Shown: in pieces, positions 59,740 to 64,000 of the stretch
Numbering within the stretch: position 1 is the stretch's first letter
Layout: every line of letters starts with the position of its first letter
Assembly: GCF_001661345.1 (NCBI RefSeq)
Contig: NW_017962915.1
Location: 809,657-873,656, forward strand
DNA length: 64,000 bases
Source of the DNA: Ascoidea rubescens DSM 1968
Taxonomy: Eukaryota > Ascomycota > Saccharomycetes > Ascoideales > Ascoideaceae
Reading direction: 5' to 3'
Notes under the pieces: generated by a model
Told to the model about the DNA's origin: nothing
Database searches by the model: none
Seen by the model: only the letters and a program-made list of their open reading frames with translations
Made by a program: the position numbers and the translations under genes

Positions 59740-61206
59740 ATGTTCCTTAGATCTGTGCTTTCGGTGTTGTGCCTATCGTTGGCAAAGGTATTTGCTGATT
59801 CAAGTGATCTTTACATATATTCTGATTCCGATTCTGATTCCTTAGTCTTAGGTGTCGTTAATAACGCTTTGGTCCTAGGCTCTGACATCGATTCAATAAC
59901 TGTTATAATTAAAGACGATGGTTCTGCTGCAATCAAAAATTCCAATGCTTATCTTGCTGTCAACAGTGATAACCAATTAACTCTTTCTGGATCACCTTCA
60001 TCGACAGGTTTTTACATTTCTGACTCCTCTCTTTTTTACAACACATATGGCTCTTTTTATATCTGTCAGCTAGATGACTATTATGCAATCTATTCTGATG
60101 ATGATGGAATATGTTCAGATCCCACTTCTGTTAAATTGGTACCAAAATCTTCTTCCGGCTCGACAATCTCTTCATACACTCCAGATGACAGTTTTGCTAC
60201 TACAATTACCTCTACTGCAATTGCCTCCACCACAGCTATTGTTGTACCTACTGCTAGCGACGACGATGATGATAACAGTGAGAGCATAACAACACAAACT
60301 CTTTATTCTACAAGAACTGTCGATGGTTCAGTTGTTCCTGTTTCTACCATCACTGGCGGTGTCTCTACTTTAATTTCCTCGAGTTATGTTACTTCAACTC
60401 TTACCACAACTCTTTTAGTTCCTGTCACTTCAACCTTCACTTCAAAGGGCAAGGATACTCTTCTTGTTGTTACCACTTATACTGAAACTGTTGAAACCAC
60501 TTCATGTGTCACATATCTTGAAACTTCTATGATTGTTTCAACTGTCTCTACTGAAACTATTACTCGTAAATCATGTCTTGAAGGTGATTGTTTAAGAGTG
60601 AAAACTTCCACTTACATCGCTGTTGTTGATCCTACTAGCTCACCACTGTTCTCAAGTTTTAACACTTCATCTTCATCCAAATCCCTGTCCAAGTCTTCCA
60701 CCAAGTCTTCCTCCTCAATTAAACCATCATCAACTTATTCAAACTCCTCATCAAGCGATTGCTCTTGCAGCTTTACTGAAACTGAACTTGTTATCGTCGC
60801 TCCATCCGGATTTTCTATTGAATTTGAAACAACTGATGATCAATTTACCTTTACTACAACTTCTAAAAGTACTTCTGAGGGATTTTTTGCTACAAAGACA
60901 ACTACAACTGGATCTGGGTTTTTCGTTGATTCCACTGATGCATCTGATTCTAATGATTCTAACGATTCTAGCGATTCAACTGATTCAACACAGTCCGGTG
61001 TGTTTTTTGATATTGAAACTCAATCTGGTGAAAGTGGTTATTTATTTACAACTTTACAAACCTCTGCTAGATCTACTTCGGGTGCCTTGGATCTGGATTC
61101 AACTACTACTGCTCAAGGTTTTGTTGCTTTTGAAGACTCTGCTTTATCCTTATCAAAATCTTCATTCCTATACTTATTAGTTTTCATTCCCTTGATGCTT
61201 TTTTAA
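59740..61206 (+). CDS. GPI-anchored cell-wall protein, function unknown
   Basis: A 488-residue secreted protein. An N-terminal signal peptide (MFLRSVLSVLCLSLAKVFA) is followed by a short, Ser/Asp-rich, beta-type N-terminal region (about 20-165) with Cys in FYICQLDDYY and DGICSDP. A long Ser/Thr-rich stalk suits O-mannosylation (VTSTFTSK, TTTLLVPV, YTETVETTSCVTYLETS). The C-terminal hydrophobic stretch SKSSFLYLLVFIPLMLF follows a small-residue region suitable for GPI attachment. Acidic SNDSNDSSDSTDST repeats occur near 410-425. No CFEM, glucanase or Flo11-type domain was recognised, so I propose only a wall-anchored mannoprotein or adhesin-like role. The ATG at 59740 is used; codons upstream begin with TTG and the signal peptide fits this start. 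Confidence 0.75.
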   Translation: MFLRSVLSVLCLSLAKVFADSSDLYIYSDSDSDSLVLGVVNNALVLGSDIDSITVIIKDDGSAAIKNSNAYLAVNSDNQLTLSGSPSSTGFYISDSSLFYNTYGSFYICQLDDYYAIYSDDDGICSDPTSVKLVPKSSSGSTISSYTPDDSFATTITSTAIASTTAIVVPTASDDDDDNSESITTQTLYSTRTVDGSVVPVSTITGGVSTLISSSYVTSTLTTTLLVPVTSTFTSKGKDTLLVVTTYTETVETTSCVTYLETSMIVSTVSTETITRKSCLEGDCLRVKTSTYIAVVDPTSSPLFSSFNTSSSSKSLSKSSTKSSSSIKPSSTYSNSSSSDCSCSFTETELVIVAPSGFSIEFETTDDQFTFTTTSKSTSEGFFATKTTTTGSGFFVDSTDASDSNDSNDSSDSTDSTQSGVFFDIETQSGESGYLFTTLQTSARSTSGALDLDSTTTAQGFVAFEDSALSLSKSSFLYLLVFIPLMLF

Positions 61207-62518
61207 ATTAATTTGATATAACTGAATCAAATTAATTTTATTTTTAAATCTTTCAATCTTCCATTTTTTCAACTTTTTTGTATTAATTTAATTATTCTTT
61301 TTCTAATCTGGTTTTGTGAATAAATTTAAAAACGGTTTAACAATTTTTTTTACTGTTTGGTCAAGGTTTTTCTCTTTCTTATCTCAATTACTTTTATTCT
61401 TCTATTCTTTAATATTTAAAGTCTTACTGTTACAGCATCAATTATCAAAGAAAATTTTTTAAAAAAAGTTAAAAAAAACAACTAATTTATTTCTATTTCA
61501 AGTTAATTTAAAATAATTTTCAAACTATTCTTGGGTTAAAACAGTACAAAATCAAGTCAATTCCTGGTAATATTGAGTTGAGAAATCAATACTATATTTT
61601 TATTAGTTCCTAATAATTCAATCCATTTCTCCTCTATTTCTCAGGCACTTGATACTTGAATTTCCTTTATTTTTCCTTTTCCAATTCCCTTCAATAACAT
61701 TTATCATTAAAATGGCTTCTCAATTAATACGCTCATCTATAACTAAATCATTGGTCATTAAAATGGTTTCACAATTAATATTTTCATTTACAATTAAATT
61801 ACTTAAGAACATATATCATCATACTTAATTCTAATTTTTATGTTAAATAAACTATTGTTTAACCAAATGAATTTATGTTAGCTCAAATCCATCCATCCCA
61901 AATATTACTTTGCTATTTAACATTAATTTTGCATTAGAAATATTATATTTAAAAATTGTTATTTTTCTTTAATTGAATTGTTTTACTTTTTATTTTAATA
62001 TATTCAAATGGAAACATTAATTCGGTCATTTATTCGGAACAGTTATTTTGGTCAAAACTTTAACATTTACGTATTTTTATTTATTATGGTTTATTCTTGC
62101 ATTTATTTATTTTCTTTTACAAACTTATTTTTTTTTAAATCTTAAAAAAAATACTCTTAACTAAACAATTTAAATATAAAGTGTTTAACATTCTTTCCAA
62201 TAATTGTAGAACTATTTTAAACGTACCCTATTAGAAAATAACAGTATTCGTTGTTTTTCATTTGCTTATTAATCTTTAAAAATATATAAATTGGCTTTAG
62301 AAGATATTTGAGTACTATCAAAATACTTTTCAATACTTATCCGTTAAACAAGATTTACTTTATGATATGCAATTTTAGGAAAAAACTAAGATTCTTCAGA
62401 TTCTCAACAAACGCTTTTATTTCTTAATTTATGGAATAAAATAGAACTATTTACATCAAATTATTTATAGACTATAATAAATCAAAAAAATTGACTTTTG
62501 TACTTGTCTTTTAATAAT
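61207..62518. other. 1.3-kb convergent AT-rich spacer
   Basis: Between two convergent genes. The region is extremely AT-rich with T-runs. It contains a 51-base imperfect direct duplication (61705-61801) inside a 38-codon frame (61712-61828). No RNA gene recognised; the length is unusual for a convergent spacer here (others are 240-600 bases). Confidence 0.5.
61705..61801. repeat. Imperfect 51-base direct duplication
   Basis: Copies start CATTAAAATGG at 61705 and 61756; the second copy differs by scattered substitutions. The period is 17 codons, so the small frame 61712-61828 (MASQLIRSSITKSLVIK then MVSQLIFSFTIKLLKN) repeats in phase. Confidence 0.75.
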
Positions 62519-63466
62519 CTATACTGATAATTTAGCATCAACAGTTGAGGGATTCTTCTTTAAATTCTTTTGAGCCTTTTGATAAAGATTTTTAGATACA
62601 CCATTATACTCATCAATGATTTGGTCTGCATCTGGGAAAGCATTCTTATGAGTTCCAAGCAATTTATCAACTGCATTATTTGAAACATTTTTGTAGTTTT
62701 GATCAATAAACATAGAAACACCAGAATTTAAAGTAACATCTAGTTGCTGCTCTAAATTAAAACGTTGATTTCTTTGAGCCGGGATTTCAAAAGCTTTTTC
62801 GATTTTTTCTTTCAATTTTTCCTCTGTTATAACAAAATCTTTCGATTTGTAATAAAGTTCTAATAATCTTTCAGCCTGGTTCTCTTTTTTTATTAGCAAA
62901 GAATTATTGTAATTGGCTTTTTTCTTCATCATTAGTATTTTTTTCTCGTCTTCTGTTCTTCTTCTAACTAATGGACCTTTCAAAAAACTAGAAATGGTTG
63001 GTAAGGTTAAAGAGTTTTTCTTAACAAAAACTTGATTCTTCATGTCTAATTTTCTCTGCTCTTTTCTTTTTTGCTGTAAAAGCACTTCTTTTTGCTTCTC
63101 GGCCTCTATTTTTTGAAGAATTTTTTGCTCCTCATTTGTATAAGCTTCTAATAAGTAATCTCTTCTTGTTTTGGCTTTTTTCAATTTAACCTGTTGAACT
63201 TTTGGAAAACTTCTAAATTGTTTGGAGTTGAAATCGATTTTTTTTTTAGGATTCTTAATAGTATTAGCAATTAATTTTTTGACAGGAGTATATTTAGGTA
63301 AGATCAAATTTCTTGTCGAGTTTTTTGGGTGAGGAACATCTTTGGCATAACCAGTGTCTGGAATCTCCTGTCTCTTGGGATGAATAATTGAGTGCTTAAA
63401 AATCTTGCGAGCCTCTGGCAATACACCACTAGGTTTGAAACCATATTTAACCAACTTGTTAACCAT
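62519..63466 (-). CDS. PET123: PET123, mitochondrial small-subunit ribosomal protein mS26
   Basis: Pet123 is a protein of the mitochondrial ribosome small subunit, needed for mitochondrial translation. The 315-residue protein is nearly the length of the S. cerevisiae one (318) and aligns throughout: VNKLVKYGFKPSGVLPEARKIFK at the start, GYAKDVPHPKNSTR, QQVKLKKAKTRRDYLLEAYTNEEQKIL, a Lys/Glu coiled coil (about 105-140), FLKGPLVRRRTEDEKKILMMKKKANYNNSLL and LLELYYKSKDFVITEEKL. The ATG at 63466 gives the family start. An upstream ATG (near 63507) opens a short out-of-frame reading frame of 16 codons overlapping this start. It is divergent from the gene at 63745 across a promoter with CACGTG (63554-63559). 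Confidence 0.88.
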   Translation of the reverse strand: MVNKLVKYGFKPSGVLPEARKIFKHSIIHPKRQEIPDTGYAKDVPHPKNSTRNLILPKYTPVKKLIANTIKNPKKKIDFNSKQFRSFPKVQQVKLKKAKTRRDYLLEAYTNEEQKILQKIEAEKQKEVLLQQKRKEQRKLDMKNQVFVKKNSLTLPTISSFLKGPLVRRRTEDEKKILMMKKKANYNNSLLIKKENQAERLLELYYKSKDFVITEEKLKEKIEKAFEIPAQRNQRFNLEQQLDVTLNSGVSMFIDQNYKNVSNNAVDKLLGTHKNAFPDADQIIDEYNGVSKNLYQKAQKNLKKNPSTVDAKLSV

Positions 63467-63744
63467 CTCTGCAAATAACCAACACTGATTGCACCAGCCA
63501 ATGAAGCATTTCCTTCAGCAGCTGAAAAAAAATGATAAAATCAACTTTGATTTCACGTGACTTAACGTGACCATATAAGTGTTAACGCACTTTTTCACGC
63601 GATTATCATCCAGTTCTCACGCAATTTTAACGGGTGTGGATTAGAAGAAATTGAAGATTATGTGATAAGGATATAAGATCACAATGATTTGGAGATAATT
63701 TTTGTTTTTTGTTTTTTGGTTGAATTTAGAAATTAGAAGTAATA
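63467..63744. promoter_or_regulatory. Divergent promoter PET123 / last gene
   Basis: Includes CACGTG (63554-63559) and related AACGTGAC, TTCACGCG and TCTCACGC sequences between 63560 and 63622. These repeated ACGTG/CACGC cores suggest bHLH-type regulation; inference only. Confidence 0.45.
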
Positions 63745-64000
63745 ATGTTTTCATCGTTAGTCGCTAGAAGATCATCTTCTATTGCTGTATTGTTTGTTAG
63801 GAATGAACGATTTTTCAGTTCTTTTTATCGGGCTAGATATGCTAAATCAGTTTTTAATAGTGATTTGAATTTCAATAATAATTTTGGAAATAATTATATG
63901 CCAAATATTGTTTATTTGAATAAAAACAATGATTTTTTACCAATAGATGATATAAATCCTATTGAATTTAGAGAAGAGTTGATAAATACGAGTGCTGATT
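63745..64000 (+). CDS. 5' end of an unidentified gene, probably mitochondrial, 3' end outside the window
   Basis: Open from the ATG at 63745 to the window end (85 codons). The first about 37 residues (MFSSLVARRSSSIAVLFVRNERFFSSFYRARYAK) are rich in Arg/Ser/Phe with a single acidic residue, a typical mitochondrial targeting sequence, followed by Asn-rich sequence (NSDLNFNNNFGNN) and PNIVYLNKNNDFLPIDDINPIEFREEL. I do not recognise the protein. A head-to-head partner encoding a mitochondrial ribosomal protein fits a mitochondrial role. Confidence 0.6.
   Translation, partial: MFSSLVARRSSSIAVLFVRNERFFSSFYRARYAKSVFNSDLNFNNNFGNNYMPNIVYLNKNNDFLPIDDINPIEFREELINTSAD

Overview
This window comes from the nuclear genome of an AT-rich budding yeast (Saccharomycotina). 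The evidence is a compact set of yeast orthologues (MOT1, CAB4, SDH2, MTR10, HOF1, HPT1, NMD5-like, CAR1, NCB2, PUP2, UTP5, MCH2, LCD1/DDC2, SAT4-like, TOP1, ELG1, PET123), short 5'-proximal introns with TACTAAC-like branch sites, and long Asn/Ser/Gln runs in the proteins. The species cannot be named from the sequence. CTG codons are rare. In one Leu-Asn repeat of the SAT4-like kinase, CTG and CTA alternate, which favours CTG = Leu, but this is weak evidence.

Layout. 1-5 kb: 3' end of MOT1, then CAB4 and SDH2 on the minus strand. 5-8.5 kb: MTR10, divergent from SDH2 across a very GC-rich promoter. 9-17 kb: a minus-strand run of a Gre2-type reductase, an intact hAT-transposase-like gene and HOF1. 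17-24 kb: HPT1 and an NMD5-type importin on the plus strand, with a decayed-looking tRNA-Asn copy upstream of HPT1. 24-28 kb: CAR1, NCB2 and PUP2 on the minus strand, each with one intron near the start. 28-34 kb: UTP5, MCH2 and a spliced SPOUT methyltransferase gene. 34-38.5 kb: a gene-poor stretch holding one small Cys-rich gene. 38.5-46 kb: LCD1/DDC2 and a large mitochondrial PPR-type gene. 46-48.4 kb: another gene-free stretch with a Reb1/Cbf1-like site and possible RNA structure. 48.4-59 kb: SAT4-like kinase, TOP1, an SNRNP27-like tri-snRNP gene and ELG1 on the plus strand. 59.7-64 kb: a GPI-anchored wall protein, PET123, and the start of an unidentified, probably mitochondrial gene.

The genes are mostly housekeeping and do not form one pathway cluster. 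Several fall in shared themes: nuclear import (MTR10, NMD5-like), DNA replication and damage response (TOP1, ELG1, LCD1), mitochondria (SDH2, PPR gene, PET123) and transcription (MOT1 and NCB2, both TBP regulators).

The most unusual observations are: (1) a full-length hAT transposase-like gene in which the second Asp and the Glu of the catalytic triad appear replaced; (2) a CAR1 intron placed so that the arginase frame has no ATG unless it is spliced; (3) a tri-snRNP 27K-like protein, a family I believe is missing from S. cerevisiae; (4) GC-rich islands in intergenic DNA beside AT-rich coding DNA, several carrying CACGTG and TGACTCA-type sites and AGCAG-rich tracts, with a composite element shared by the two importin promoters; (5) two gene-poor stretches that may hold unannotated RNAs. 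No complete new multi-gene system was recognised.
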